A stretch of DNA of 64,000 nt, taken from assembly GCF_003443875.1 (NCBI RefSeq), contig NZ_CP027482.1, forward strand, positions 372,001 to 436,000, read 5' to 3'. Source of the DNA: Aeromicrobium sp. A1-2. Lineage in GTDB: Bacteria > Actinomycetota > Actinomycetes > Propionibacteriales > Nocardioidaceae. A model generated the notes under the pieces. It worked only from the letters and a program-made list of their open reading frames with translations. It was not told where the DNA came from and did not search any database. Shown in pieces: positions 8,727 to 17,619 of the stretch (its first letter is position 1; every line of letters begins with the position of its first letter). The position numbers and the translations under genes were made by a program.

Positions 8727-9895
8727 TTGCGGATCACCTCGATGTTGCCGATTCGTTGGTGGATGTCGATCGTCAGTGCAGGGCCGGAGTCGGCAGGATG
8801 GGCAAGCCGGTTCCTGGTGCCCTCGGCCTGCCGGTCGAAGATGACGACCTGTCCGGCACCGAGCTGAGACGTGACCTCGACGTTCAGGCCGGCGGGCACC
8901 ATGACCTTGGTCTGCCCGACGCCAGCTCGGATGCTGACGGTGCGGCCCAGCAGTGCATCAGGGTCCGCCACGTCGGTCAGGTCCAGCTCGAGCAGACCCA
9001 CGCCATGCTTGTACGTGCCGTCGACCTGGCCGGCGTCGAGGGGCGTGGGGTAGTCGGCGCCGATGCGGCCGCTCGGGATGAGTGAGCCGATCGCCAGGGC
9101 GGCTGCGAGCAGGATGCCGATGGCGATCAGTGGGCCGCCGTGCCCGAGCACCGTGCTGACCAGCAGCCCGATCGCCACGACGCCCAGAGCTACCGCGACG
9201 TATGTCGGCCAGGGCGCGCTCTCGTGGTACTCGGCGTAGATCCGGGTCGAGGCGAGCGCGATGGCTGCTAGGGACAACGTCAGCCAGGTCAACGCCCATG
9301 ACTGGTCCCGCGGGGGACGGGCATAGGACCCTCCGACCATCGGTGGCCTGCGCGCGAGCTGCGGTTCGTGCGCCGGGGTCTGGGTCCGCGCGCCGACGGG
9401 CTGGGCATGCTGCGCGTAGTAGGCGGCGAGCTCGGCCGCGGCGGCCCGGCGGCGCCGGGGCCGCACCGCGAACAGGTAGTAGATCGCGGCTGCTGGCACG
9501 AGAAGCCATGGGAATCCCCACCACGCGTAGCCGTTGTCGCCCACGATCGCGATGACCGCGAGCACGGCGGCCCCGACCATGCCGGCGATCCGAACCTGCT
9601 CTTCGTTCTTGTCGAGCTTGAACCAGTCGGCGGCGATGCTGCGCTCCTCGCCCTCGGCCGGCAGCAGGAACCAGGCCGCGACGTAGAGGATCAGACCCGC
9701 GAAGCCGACCACCGTGAGCACCGCGATGACGACCCGAACGATGACGGGGTCGATGTTGAGGTACTTGGCGGCCCCGGATGCCACACCGCCGAGCATGCGG
9801 TCGTCCGTCGACCGCTTCATGTCGGTGATGGTGCGGAGCCGCTGCGGCTCGAAGCCGTCGTCCGGCTCGGGTGGGAGGGTGCGTTCTGCGTTCAT
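8723..9895 (-). CDS. PspC-domain protein with LiaF/toastrack-like C-terminus
   Basis: A 390-residue membrane protein. Residues ~26-82 are a PspC domain (MKRSTDDRMLGGVASG, hydrophobic helix, AAWFLLP); further membrane helices follow, and the C-terminal ~110 residues are beta-rich (VSIRAGVGQTKVMVP, LTIDIHQRIGNIEVIRK) like the LiaF/toastrack domain of envelope-stress sensors. ATG 9895 fits the family; the upstream in-frame stretch does not. It is divergently transcribed from the PspC histidine kinase. Known relatives relay envelope damage to a partner kinase; that role here is inferred. Confidence 0.86.
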   Translation of the reverse strand: MNAERTLPPEPDDGFEPQRLRTITDMKRSTDDRMLGGVASGAAKYLNIDPVIVRVVIAVLTVVGFAGLILYVAAWFLLPAEGEERSIAADWFKLDKNEEQVRIAGMVGAAVLAVIAIVGDNGYAWWGFPWLLVPAAAIYYLFAVRPRRRRAAAAELAAYYAQHAQPVGARTQTPAHEPQLARRPPMVGGSYARPPRDQSWALTWLTLSLAAIALASTRIYAEYHESAPWPTYVAVALGVVAIGLLVSTVLGHGGPLIAIGILLAAALAIGSLIPSGRIGADYPTPLDAGQVDGTYKHGVGLLELDLTDVADPDALLGRTVSIRAGVGQTKVMVPAGLNVEVTSQLGAGQVVIFDRQAEGTRNRLAHPADSGPALTIDIHQRIGNIEVIRK

Positions 9896-9953
9896 GGCTC
9901 CATCGTGTCCGAGGCCCGGCGCGAGGGCCATCGGGTTCGACCCTGAACCGGCG

Positions 9954-9967
9954 CTGACCCAGGTCAG
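9954..9967. promoter_or_regulatory. Dyad between divergent PspC operon and PspC kinase
   Basis: CTGACC-ca-GGTCAG is a perfect 6-base inverted repeat with a 2-base spacer in the 130-base divergent intergenic region. It is a candidate binding site for the LuxR-type regulator encoded downstream, which would make both arms of the cluster autoregulated. The assignment rests on position and symmetry only. Confidence 0.4.
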
Positions 9968-10025
9968 GGTCGCCGGGGGCCGTTCCTGATGGCGCACGAC
10001 CGCGCGCACGTGTGACGATCGGGGG

Positions 10026-11264
10026 GTGACCGAATACCGACGCGCCTACCGACCCGCCGATCGTCGGCTCGTGGGCGGTGTCGCGACGGGGGTGGCCGAG
10101 CACTTCGCCGTGCCGGTCATCTACGTCCGGCTGGCGTTCATCGTCGCGACCTGGTTCCACGGCGTCGGCGTCATCGGCTATCTGCTGCTGTGGCGGTTCC
10201 TCCCGCTGCGCCGGCCCGACCTGCCACCGGGACTGGAGTCGGCGACCAGACGAGGGCTGCGCACCAGCGGTCGTCCGGGCGCGTTCGAGATCGCCCAGAC
10301 CCTGGCCCTCGGGGCAGTCGGTGTGGGAGTCCTGGTCGCGATCCAGGCGACCGGTCGGGGCATCGCCGGGGGAGCATTCGCGCCATTGCTGATCGGTGTG
10401 GTGGGTCTTGCGGTGATCTGGCGCCAGTTCGACGATGCGGCGTTGAGTCGCTGGATGCGGCAGACGCGTGGCTGGGCGTTCGCGGCCCGAATCGCTGCCG
10501 GTGCAGCGCTGGTCGCGACCGCAGGGATCTACTTCATCACCCAGGAGCGCGGCTGGAGCGCCCTCGTCGACGTCGGCTCGGCCGCCGCCATCGCGGTCGT
10601 CGGGCTCCTGCTGATCCTCGGGCCGTGGATCACCAAGCTGCTGAGTGACCTGTCGGAAGAACGTCGCGAGCGGGTGCGGTCGCAAGAACGCGCCGACGTC
10701 GCCGCGCACCTGCACGACTCGGTGCTGCAGACCCTGGCCCTCCTGCAGAAGAACGCCGGTGACTCAGCGGCTGTGGCGACGCTCGCTCGGCGACAGGAGC
10801 GCGAGCTGAGGGCGTGGCTGTATGGCACGGACGAGCAGCCCGGCGACTCGCTGGTCGCTTCCCTGCGAGCCTCCGCGGCGGACGTCGAGGACACTCACCG
10901 CGTCCCGGTCGAGGTCATCGCGGTCGGTGACGCCCCCTTGGACCCCGACGTCACGGCGATCGTCAGGGCCGCGCGTGAGGCCATGATCAATGCCGCCAAG
11001 CACGCGCATGTCGACCGCATCGACGTCTACTCCGAGACCGACGGACGCACCGTTGAGGTCTTCGTCCGGGACCGGGGGGTCGGCTTCGACCCGGAGGTGA
11101 TCGCCGAGGATCGCATGGGTGTGCGAGGCTCGATCGTCGACCGGGTCGAGCGGCACGGCGGCACAGCGTCCATCCGCAGCGCTCCGGGCGGGGGCACCGA
11201 GGTCGCTCTCAGCGTGCCCGTTCGAACCGCTGACCCGGCCCCGACAGAAGAGGTGAGTCCATGA
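10026..11264 (+). CDS. Sensor histidine kinase with N-terminal PspC domain
   Basis: A 412-residue membrane kinase. Residues ~5-62 are PspC (RAYRPADRRLVGGVATGV ... LLLWRFLPLRRP), followed by membrane helices around 90-135 and 152-200. The HisKA_3 phosphoacceptor is His230 (VAAHLHDSVLQTL) and a HATPase_c domain has N (AREAMINAAKHA) and G boxes (RDRGVGFDP, GGGTEVALSV). GTG 10026 begins directly at the PspC domain. The stop overlaps the response-regulator start (ATGA), giving a two-component pair. Input is presumably the PspC membrane proteins encoded divergently. Confidence 0.9.
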   Translation: MTEYRRAYRPADRRLVGGVATGVAEHFAVPVIYVRLAFIVATWFHGVGVIGYLLLWRFLPLRRPDLPPGLESATRRGLRTSGRPGAFEIAQTLALGAVGVGVLVAIQATGRGIAGGAFAPLLIGVVGLAVIWRQFDDAALSRWMRQTRGWAFAARIAAGAALVATAGIYFITQERGWSALVDVGSAAAIAVVGLLLILGPWITKLLSDLSEERRERVRSQERADVAAHLHDSVLQTLALLQKNAGDSAAVATLARRQERELRAWLYGTDEQPGDSLVASLRASAADVEDTHRVPVEVIAVGDAPLDPDVTAIVRAAREAMINAAKHAHVDRIDVYSETDGRTVEVFVRDRGVGFDPEVIAEDRMGVRGSIVDRVERHGGTASIRSAPGGGTEVALSVPVRTADPAPTEEVSP

Positions 11265-11902
11265 CGACACTGCGCGTCGCGATCGTCGACGACCATGCGA
11301 TGTTCCGCACGGGCGTCCGGGCCGAGATCCACGGACCGGCGGACGTCGTTGCCGAGGCCGAGGACGTCGACAGCGCGGTCAAGGTCATCGCCGAGACCAA
11401 GCCTGACGTCGTGCTGCTCGATGTGCACATGCCCGGTGGCGGGGGGCTCGAGGTGATCCGCCGCCTGCACCTGCGGCACCCCGACATCAAGTTCCTCGCC
11501 CTGTCGGTCAGCGATGCGGCCGAGGACGTCATCGGCATCATCCGTGCGGGCGCTCGCGGCTACGTCACCAAGAACATCTCCGGCCCTGAGCTGCTTGATG
11601 CGATCAACCGGGTCGCCGCAGGTGACGCGGTCTTCTCCCCACGGCTGGCCGGGTTCGTCCTTGATGCGTTCGCTGGAACCATCGAGGTCGCCCAGATTGA
11701 CGAGGAGATCGACCGACTCACCGAGCGCGAGCGCGAGGTCATGCGCTTGATCGCCCGCGGCTACGCGTACAAGGAGGTCGCCAAGGAGCTCTTCATCTCG
11801 ATCAAGACCGTCGAGACGCATGTCTCCAGCGTCCTGCGCAAGCTGCAGCTCTCCAGCCGGCACGAGCTCACGCGTTGGGCCAACGATCGCCGGTTGATCT
11901 GA
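11261..11902 (+). CDS. NarL/LuxR-family response regulator
   Basis: A 213-residue regulator: receiver domain with acidic Asp10/Asp11, phosphoacceptor Asp54 (VVLLDVHMPG) and Lys in YVTKNISG, then a C-terminal LuxR helix-turn-helix (LTEREREVMRLIARGYAYKEV ... ISIKTVETHVSSVLRKL). It is translationally coupled to the PspC kinase by a 4-base overlap and is its evident partner. Probable targets are the divergent PspC genes. Confidence 0.93.
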   Translation: MTTLRVAIVDDHAMFRTGVRAEIHGPADVVAEAEDVDSAVKVIAETKPDVVLLDVHMPGGGGLEVIRRLHLRHPDIKFLALSVSDAAEDVIGIIRAGARGYVTKNISGPELLDAINRVAAGDAVFSPRLAGFVLDAFAGTIEVAQIDEEIDRLTEREREVMRLIARGYAYKEVAKELFISIKTVETHVSSVLRKLQLSSRHELTRWANDRRLI

Positions 11903-11968
11903 GCGTCCGAGTCCGCAGCGAGACTTGACCCGGCGCCGGGAATTCACCTCAAGGCAATCAGACGGGTC

Positions 11969-11974
11969 TAGCCT
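11969..11974 (+). promoter_or_regulatory. Candidate -10 box, leaderless zwf promoter
   Basis: TAGCCT lies 6 bases before ATG 11981, with no ribosome-binding site between them. Confidence 0.5.
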
Positions 11975-11980
11975 GAGCAG

Positions 11981-13417
11981 ATGGACGAGCCACATCTGAT
12001 CGTGCTCTTCGGCGCCACGGGCGATCTGGCCCGCCGCAAGTTGCTGCCGGGCATCATGCACCTGCTCCAGTCCGGACTGGTGTCGGACTCCCGCATCATC
12101 GGCGTCTCGCTCGACGACTTCGATGACGAGGCGTTCCGCGACTTCGCCGGCGAGGCGTACCGGGAGTTCAGCACCCGTGAGGTCGATGAGGAGAAGTGGC
12201 GTGGGTTCGCCCCCAAGCTGTCATATGTCAACGTCAAGGCCGGTCCCGAGGCTCTGGCGGCGGCTGCATCGGTTCTGGAGGCCGAGCTCGGCGGCAGCCC
12301 GCGCCGACTGCACTACCTGAGCGTCCCGCCCAAGGCGGCGCTCGACGTCGTGCACACCCTTGCTGCGGCGGACCTGGTCGAGCGGTCCCGCATCATCATG
12401 GAGAAGCCTTTCGGCACCGATCTGGTCAGCGCGAAGGCGCTCAACTCGCAGCTCCACGAGGTCTTCGCGGAGGACCAGATCTTTCGCATCGACCACTTTC
12501 TGGGCAAGGAAGCAGCGCTCAACATCCTGGCGTTCCGCTTCGCGAACGGCCTGTTCGAGCCGATCTGGAACCGCAACTTCATCGACCACGTCCAGATCGA
12601 CGTGCCCGAGACACTCTCCGTGGAGGGCCGATCAGGGTTCTACGAGGGCACCGGCGCGTTCAAGGACATGGTCGTGACGCACCTGTTCCAGGTCTTGGCG
12701 TTCATGGCGATGGAACCGCCGACGTCGCTGGACTCGGACTCGATCAGCGAGGAGAAGAACAAGGTCTTCCGCTCGATGCTTCCGCTCGAACCGCACAACG
12801 TCGTCCGCGGCCAGTACCAGGGCTACCGGGACGAGGAGGGGGTCCCCTCGGACTCCGAGACCGAGACGTTCGTCGCGCTGCGGGCCGAGATCGACAACTG
12901 GCGTTGGGCCGGGGTGCCATTCTTCCTGCGCACGGGCAAAAACCTCGCAGAGGGTGCGCGAATCATCTCGATCGCCTTCCGGGAGCCGCCCAAGAGCATG
13001 TTCCCGGCCGGCTCGGGGGTCGGCCTCGCCGGACCCGACCACCTGACGTTCGACCTGGCGGACTCCTCGCGGATGTCGCTGTCGTTCTACGGCAAGCGAC
13101 CGGGTCCGGGCATGCGGCTCGACAAGCTCAGCATGCAGTTCGCGATGCAGGAGACCGAGCGGGCGGGCGAGGTTCTCGAGGCGTACGAGCGACTGATCTA
13201 CGACGCGATGCGGGGTGAGCGGACACTGTTCACGACCGCGGAAGGCATCGAGCGGCTGTGGGAGATCTCCGAGCCGCTGCTGGCAGATGTGCCGCCCGTG
13301 CGGCCATACTCCGGCGGCACCTGGGGGCCCAACTCGGTCCATCAGCTCATCGCGCCGCGGGCCTGGCGGCTGCCGTTCGAGCGCACGTGGCGCAAGCCCA
13401 ACACCATGGCGGAGTGA
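11981..13417 (+). CDS. zwf: Glucose-6-phosphate dehydrogenase
   Basis: Oxidises glucose-6-phosphate to 6-phosphogluconolactone, yielding NADPH at entry to the oxidative pentose-phosphate pathway. The 478-residue protein has the nucleotide fingerprint FGATGDLARRKLLPG near the start, EKPFGTD, and the active-site signature RIDHFLGKEA. It stands alone, without opcA, tal, tkt or pgl, so it is a solitary zwf paralogue rather than the classical actinobacterial pentose-phosphate cluster copy. The predicted transcript is leaderless. Confidence 0.92.
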   Translation: MDEPHLIVLFGATGDLARRKLLPGIMHLLQSGLVSDSRIIGVSLDDFDDEAFRDFAGEAYREFSTREVDEEKWRGFAPKLSYVNVKAGPEALAAAASVLEAELGGSPRRLHYLSVPPKAALDVVHTLAAADLVERSRIIMEKPFGTDLVSAKALNSQLHEVFAEDQIFRIDHFLGKEAALNILAFRFANGLFEPIWNRNFIDHVQIDVPETLSVEGRSGFYEGTGAFKDMVVTHLFQVLAFMAMEPPTSLDSDSISEEKNKVFRSMLPLEPHNVVRGQYQGYRDEEGVPSDSETETFVALRAEIDNWRWAGVPFFLRTGKNLAEGARIISIAFREPPKSMFPAGSGVGLAGPDHLTFDLADSSRMSLSFYGKRPGPGMRLDKLSMQFAMQETERAGEVLEAYERLIYDAMRGERTLFTTAEGIERLWEISEPLLADVPPVRPYSGGTWGPNSVHQLIAPRAWRLPFERTWRKPNTMAE

Positions 13418-13421
13418 CGAG

Positions 13422-13583
13422 CTAGGAGTCGGTGTCGCGGTTCAGCTTGTCCTGAATGTCGTGCCCGGGCAGCCGGGGCGGTGGCTGGTCGGAATGGTCT
13501 GGAGAGCCATAGCCGCTGAGCGCCAAGCCCATCAGGCCGAGGCCGACGATGAACAGCAGCAGGAGCACGAGGTGAAAGGGCAC
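13422..13583 (-). CDS. Small single-pass membrane protein (53 aa)
   Basis: A short gene starting at GTG 13583. Residues 4-23 are one hydrophobic helix (HLVLLLLFIVGLGLMGLAL), followed by a hydrophilic Pro- and Asp-rich tail ending KLNRDTDS. Codon third positions are almost all G or C, like real genes nearby, which argues against a chance frame. No family recognised. Convergent to zwf with 4 bases between stops, and about 30 bases after the GntR stop on the same strand. Confidence 0.6.
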   Translation of the reverse strand: MPFHLVLLLLFIVGLGLMGLALSGYGSPDHSDQPPPRLPGHDIQDKLNRDTDS

Positions 13584-13616
13584 GTGCCTACGGTATCCCC
13601 GGCGCGCAACGGCCGA

Positions 13617-13973
13617 TCAGTCGCGCCAGTGTCGCTCGACGAGCCGGAGTGCCTCGTCGGCCGAGAGGCCCTGACGGCGGGCGAGCTGGGCGTACGTGGA
13701 CGCCGCCTCATCGGCCTCGGCATCATGCATCCGCCGGCTGGCGATGAAGGTGCCCGCCCGACCGCGGGTCTCGGTGATGCCGTCAGTCTCGAGCGCGCGG
13801 TAGGCCTTGGCGACGGTGTTGGTTGCGAGATCGAGCTCGGCAGCCAGCGCCCGGACGGTCGGCAGCTTGTGACCGGCCTGCAGGGTGCCGTCGGAGGCCT
13901 GCCCGGCGATCTGGCGACGTACCTGCTCGAATGGAGGCTCGGTGCTCAGATTGTCGACGGTCACGATGCTCAT
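13617..13973 (-). CDS. GntR-family transcriptional regulator, YtrA type
   Basis: A 118-residue protein with an N-terminal winged helix (EPPFEQVRRQIAGQASDG, LPTVRALAAELDLATNTVAKAYRALETDG) and a short helical C-terminus, lacking the large effector domains of FadR or HutC types. This compact form is typical of YtrA-like repressors. ATG 13973 overlaps the stop of the upstream GNAT gene (ATGA), so the pair is one operon. Confidence 0.88.
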   Translation of the reverse strand: MSIVTVDNLSTEPPFEQVRRQIAGQASDGTLQAGHKLPTVRALAAELDLATNTVAKAYRALETDGITETRGRAGTFIASRRMHDAEADEAASTYAQLARRQGLSADEALRLVERHWRD

Positions 13974-14422
13974 GTGGGTTCCTGTCGCTCGAGGTGGACG
14001 ATCGCGAACGCGCGGCCGACGACGTCGGTGGGGTCGCGACGAGTCTCGCCGAAGCCCTGCGAACGGTAGAAGCCGAGTCCGACCGCGTTTCCGGCGTAGA
14101 CCTCGACGCTGCGCGGCCCGGCCCCATTGGCGACCCGGGTCAGCAGCGCGGGGCCGACGCCCCTGCCCTGCGCCTCTGGATCGATGTAGAGCAGCTCGAC
14201 GTGGTCGTCGCGGGCGCCGACGAAACCGACCGGGCGGCCGTCGATCGCGGCGAGCCACACGTCCATCGAGGGCAGGAGCAGGTCGCGGATGCGGGGCCGC
14301 AGGTCGGCGAGGTGCTCGTCGTCCAGGAACGGGTGGGTCGGCCGGGCGGCGCGCTCCCAGACGTCGGTGAGCGTGTCGAAGTCGGCCTCGCCGGCTGACC
14401 GGATGGAGATGGCGCTGTCCAT
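13970..14422 (-). CDS. GNAT-family N-acetyltransferase
   Basis: A 150-residue acetyl-CoA-dependent acyltransferase: IRSAGEADFDTLTDVWERA at the N-terminus, the A motif as LLYIDPEAQGRGVGPALLTR (Q/RxxGxG/A), and the terminal GLGFYRSQGF. The substrate is unknown. First gene of a two-gene operon with the GntR regulator, divergent from pcrA. Confidence 0.87.
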   Translation of the reverse strand: MDSAISIRSAGEADFDTLTDVWERAARPTHPFLDDEHLADLRPRIRDLLLPSMDVWLAAIDGRPVGFVGARDDHVELLYIDPEAQGRGVGPALLTRVANGAGPRSVEVYAGNAVGLGFYRSQGFGETRRDPTDVVGRAFAIVHLERQEPT

Positions 14423-14493
14423 GGCTCGGGAGTCTACGTCCGTGGCGTCCGGCGCGATCGGTGTCTGCGCCGGCGACTAGGCTGGGAGGCACG

Positions 14494-16842
14494 ATGACTT
14501 TGCCGTTCCCCGTCCCCTCGGCCGCTCCCGCCAGGACCGCAGACCAGCTGCGCCCGCGCTCCGAGACCCTGCTCGAAGGGCTCAACGAGGCGCAGCAGGC
14601 CGCGGTTTCCCACCCCGGCGGACCACTTCTGGTGGTGGCCGGCGCGGGCTCGGGCAAGACCCGCGTCCTGACTCGCCGCATCGCGTGGCTGATCGCCGCC
14701 CGGGGAGCTCACCCCGGCTCGATCCTCGCGATTACGTTCACCAACAAAGCCGCGGCCGAGATGCGGTCGCGGGTCGCCGATCTGGTGGGCCCACGCGCCC
14801 GCATGATGTGGGTCTCGACGTTCCACTCCGCCTGCGTGCGCATCCTGCGGCGTGAGGCGGACAAGTTCGGGTTCACCTCGACGTTCACGATCTACGACGC
14901 GGCCGACCAGCGCCGGCTCATGACGCTGATCTGTCGCGACATGGATCTCGATCCCAAGCGGATCAATCCTCGGGCCGTGCTCAACTGGATCTCCAACCTC
15001 AAGAACGAGCTGGTCGACCACGAGGCTGCAGCGGGCCGGGCGCAAAATCCCACTGAGGAGATCTACGCCGAGGCCTATCAGGCGTACCAGCAGCGCCTGC
15101 AGGCAGCCAACGCGATGGACTTCGACGACCTGATCATGAACACGGTCCACCTGTTCCAGGCCTGGCCGGACGTGTGCGAGACGTACCGGCGCAGGTTCCG
15201 CCACATCCTGGTCGACGAGTACCAGGACACCAACCACGCGCAGTACCAGTTGATCAAGGAGCTGACCGACGACGACTCCGACCTGCTCGTGGTCGGCGAC
15301 TCGGACCAGTCGATCTATGCCTTCCGGGGCGCCAACATCCGCAACATCCTGGAATTTGAGGATGACTTCCCCAACGCCGCCACGATCCTGCTCGAGCAGA
15401 ACTACCGCTCGACCCAGACGATCCTGTCCGCGGCCAATGCGGTCATCAGCCGCAACCAGGGCCGCAAGGACAAGCAGCTGTGGTCGGCCGAGGGCGATGG
15501 CGAGAAGATCGTCGGCTACGTGGGCGACGACGAGCGCGACGAGGCGCAGTTCATCGCCGACGAGATCGACCGGCTGACCGACGACGACCGGGCCACGGCC
15601 AAGGACGTCGCGATCTTCTACCGCACCAACGCGCAGAGCAGAGTCTTCGAGGAAGTGTTCATGCGCGTGGGCCTGCCCTATCGCGTGGTCGGCGGTGTTC
15701 GGTTCTACGAGCGCAAAGAGATCAAGGACGCGTTGGCGTACGTCCGGGTGCTGGTCAACCCGCGCGACACGGTCTCGTTGCGGCGGATCATCAACGAGCC
15801 CAAGCGCGGTATCGGCGAGCGCGCTGAGGCATCGATCCAGCGGCTCGCGACCGGCGAGGGCATCAGCTTCTGGGAGGCGCTGACCCGCGCCGAGGAGGCG
15901 ACTGACCTGGCGACGCGCTCGCGCAGCGCGATCCAGGCCTTCACCGCCATGATGTCCGAGCTCATGACGATGGCAGAGTCCGGCGCCCCGGCCGATGCGG
16001 TGCTTGAGGCTGCGCTGACTCGTAGTGGTTGCCTCTCGGCGCTCGAGCAGAGCACCGATCCGCAGGACGAGACCCGGGTCGAGAACCTCGCCGAGCTTGT
16101 CGCGGTGGCCCGGGAGTTCGTCGTGGGTGCCAGCACGGTCTCCGACGAGCCCGAGGTCGACGAGGATCCCTCGGTCGAGGTCGACGCGATCTCCGATGAC
16201 CCTGATCTGGCGGTCGGCTCGCTCGCGGCCTTCCTCGAGCAGGTCGCGCTGGTCGCCGATGCTGACCAGATCCCCGACGAGGGCGATGGCGTCGTGACGT
16301 TGATGACGCTGCACACCGCCAAGGGACTGGAGTTTCCGGTCGTATTCCTCACGGGCCTCGAGGACGGGGTCTTTCCGCACATGCGGTCGCTCGCCGATAC
16401 CAAGGAGCTCGAGGAGGAGCGCCGGCTGGCGTACGTCGGCATCACGCGGGCTCGCACCCGTCTCTACGTCACACGCGCTTCGACCCGTTCGGCGTGGGGC
16501 GCACCGTCCTACAACCCCCCGTCACGCTTCCTGGACGAGTTGCCCGAGGTGCTGGTCGACTGGCGCCGCCTCGCATCTCCGCCCACGCAGTGGACGCCCA
16601 GCTCACCCTCGGCCTCGGCCCAGTCGTCGTTCCGGTCGTCCAACGTCGCGGCCCGGTCCAAGCGGGCGATCCGCGAAGTCATCGCACTGTCGCCCGGTGA
16701 TCGGGTCAGTCACGACAGCTTCGGTCTGGGCACGGTGGTGTCGGTGGACGGCCAGGGCGACAAGATGCAGGCCTCGGTCGACTTCGGCTCGCAGGGCGTC
16801 AAGCGTCTTCTCCTACGCTACGCGCCGGTCGAGAAGCTCTGA
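14494..16842 (+). CDS. pcrA: ATP-dependent DNA helicase, UvrD/PcrA type
   Basis: A 782-residue superfamily 1 3'-5' helicase for DNA repair and replication-transcription conflict. Numbered from ATG 14494: Q-motif LNEAQQAAV near 30, Walker A GAGSGKT at 50-56, Walker B DEYQDTN, motif III GDSDQSIYAFRGA, motif IV QNYRST, motif V TLHTAKGLEFPVVFL and motif VI EERRLAYVGITRA. The C-terminal region has the RNA-polymerase-interacting Tudor-like fold typical of PcrA (GDRVSHDSFGLGTVVSVDG). GGGAGG just upstream supports ATG 14494 over an in-frame start at 14461. Confidence 0.95.
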   Translation: MTLPFPVPSAAPARTADQLRPRSETLLEGLNEAQQAAVSHPGGPLLVVAGAGSGKTRVLTRRIAWLIAARGAHPGSILAITFTNKAAAEMRSRVADLVGPRARMMWVSTFHSACVRILRREADKFGFTSTFTIYDAADQRRLMTLICRDMDLDPKRINPRAVLNWISNLKNELVDHEAAAGRAQNPTEEIYAEAYQAYQQRLQAANAMDFDDLIMNTVHLFQAWPDVCETYRRRFRHILVDEYQDTNHAQYQLIKELTDDDSDLLVVGDSDQSIYAFRGANIRNILEFEDDFPNAATILLEQNYRSTQTILSAANAVISRNQGRKDKQLWSAEGDGEKIVGYVGDDERDEAQFIADEIDRLTDDDRATAKDVAIFYRTNAQSRVFEEVFMRVGLPYRVVGGVRFYERKEIKDALAYVRVLVNPRDTVSLRRIINEPKRGIGERAEASIQRLATGEGISFWEALTRAEEATDLATRSRSAIQAFTAMMSELMTMAESGAPADAVLEAALTRSGCLSALEQSTDPQDETRVENLAELVAVAREFVVGASTVSDEPEVDEDPSVEVDAISDDPDLAVGSLAAFLEQVALVADADQIPDEGDGVVTLMTLHTAKGLEFPVVFLTGLEDGVFPHMRSLADTKELEEERRLAYVGITRARTRLYVTRASTRSAWGAPSYNPPSRFLDELPEVLVDWRRLASPPTQWTPSSPSASAQSSFRSSNVAARSKRAIREVIALSPGDRVSHDSFGLGTVVSVDGQGDKMQASVDFGSQGVKRLLLRYAPVEKL

Positions 16843-16865
16843 CCCAACCTCCCACCCCGCGGTTA

Positions 16866-16920
16866 GTGACGTTTTGCCCCGTCTCGGACTCTGGAACGGT
16901 CGAAACCGTCACAAATCGCG
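16866..16920. repeat. Imperfect palindromic repeat, copy 1
   Basis: The segment runs from GTGACGTTTTG to CGAAACCGTCAC, forming a long imperfect hairpin, and ends with CACAAATCGCG. It shares the core GAAACCGTCACAAATCGCG with copy 2 about 760 bases away. It overlaps the stop codon of the broken gene that follows, so the repeat may double as a terminator. Confidence 0.6.
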
Positions 16921-17570
16921 AAGGGTGCGGATGCGGGCACGGTCGTAGACCGGGACGGGGCCGACATAGCCAGCATGGGTGAGAGCCTCCCAGACCCGTG
17001 CCGCCACCGAGGTGGGATGCGCCATGTCGTCAGCGGTGATGATGATGACTCGCCAACCGGCCGCTTCGAGACGTTCGCGCCGAAGGATGTCGTCAGTGCG
17101 CGGTTGGTCTCCGGCTCGGGAAGGCGGCAGGTACCAGCGTCAGTGAGCGTCCGGCCGGGCCCAAGGATGCGCACTCCGCGCAGCACGCGGGGATACAGGG
17201 TCCCGATCCGCCGGTGCAGGGCGATGCTCTTCAGCCGGGCCTGGGCGGTCGAGTTGGTCGAGTAGTGCCGGGTCGCGCTGGTGCCCACCGTCACGCCATA
17301 CCAGTGGAGCGCCAGCGTGTGGCTCAGGCAGACGTCGTCCGGAAGGGCCAGGAGATCAGCCGCGACCGGCACCGTGAGGGTCAGTTCGAGGTCGGCCGCG
17401 GCGTAGACGCCGCGATGGATCTTGACGAATCGTCGTCCCTGCAGGATGCGGCGGGGCAGTCGCAGGCGAGCGCCTCGGAGGCGGTGAATGCGCGTCCGCA
17501 GATCGTATCGGGGAGCGCCTGACGGGGTGCCATGCCCCGACGTTGCCGAAGCCGGGACAAAAGGTTCCAC
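16909..17570 (-). pseudogene. Broken AbiEi/DUF559-like gene
   Basis: From about GTG 17570 one frame encodes an AbiEi-like N-terminus (RRFVKIHRGVYAAADLE, then LLALPDDVCLSHTLALHWYG) through GPGRTLTDAG. It runs straight into LPEPETNR, a motif that in relatives lies roughly 80 residues further on. Near 17120 the reading frame changes: the true C-terminus (RRERLEAAGWRVIIITADD, then VAARVWEALTHAGY, ending TLRDL at 16909) is in another frame. The central nuclease-like core is therefore missing. I infer two internal deletions, one of them frame-breaking. Relatives are annotated as AbiEi antitoxin-like or DUF559 proteins; no toxin partner is adjacent. Confidence 0.65.
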
Positions 17571-17619
17571 CGTCACCGCAGCAGATGTGGAGAAGGGAGG
17601 GCCCAGAAGACCCTGTGGA

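Noticed and set aside
14434..16380. Very long minus-strand frame (~650 codons) opposite pcrA
   Set aside because: Antisense shadow of a clear helicase gene; the translation is rich in Asp/Leu/Val/Gly runs with no known fold.
16909..17570. Intact toxin-antitoxin or abortive-infection locus
   Set aside because: The AbiEi-like gene is broken, lacks its core, and has no adjacent toxin (AbiEii-like) gene.
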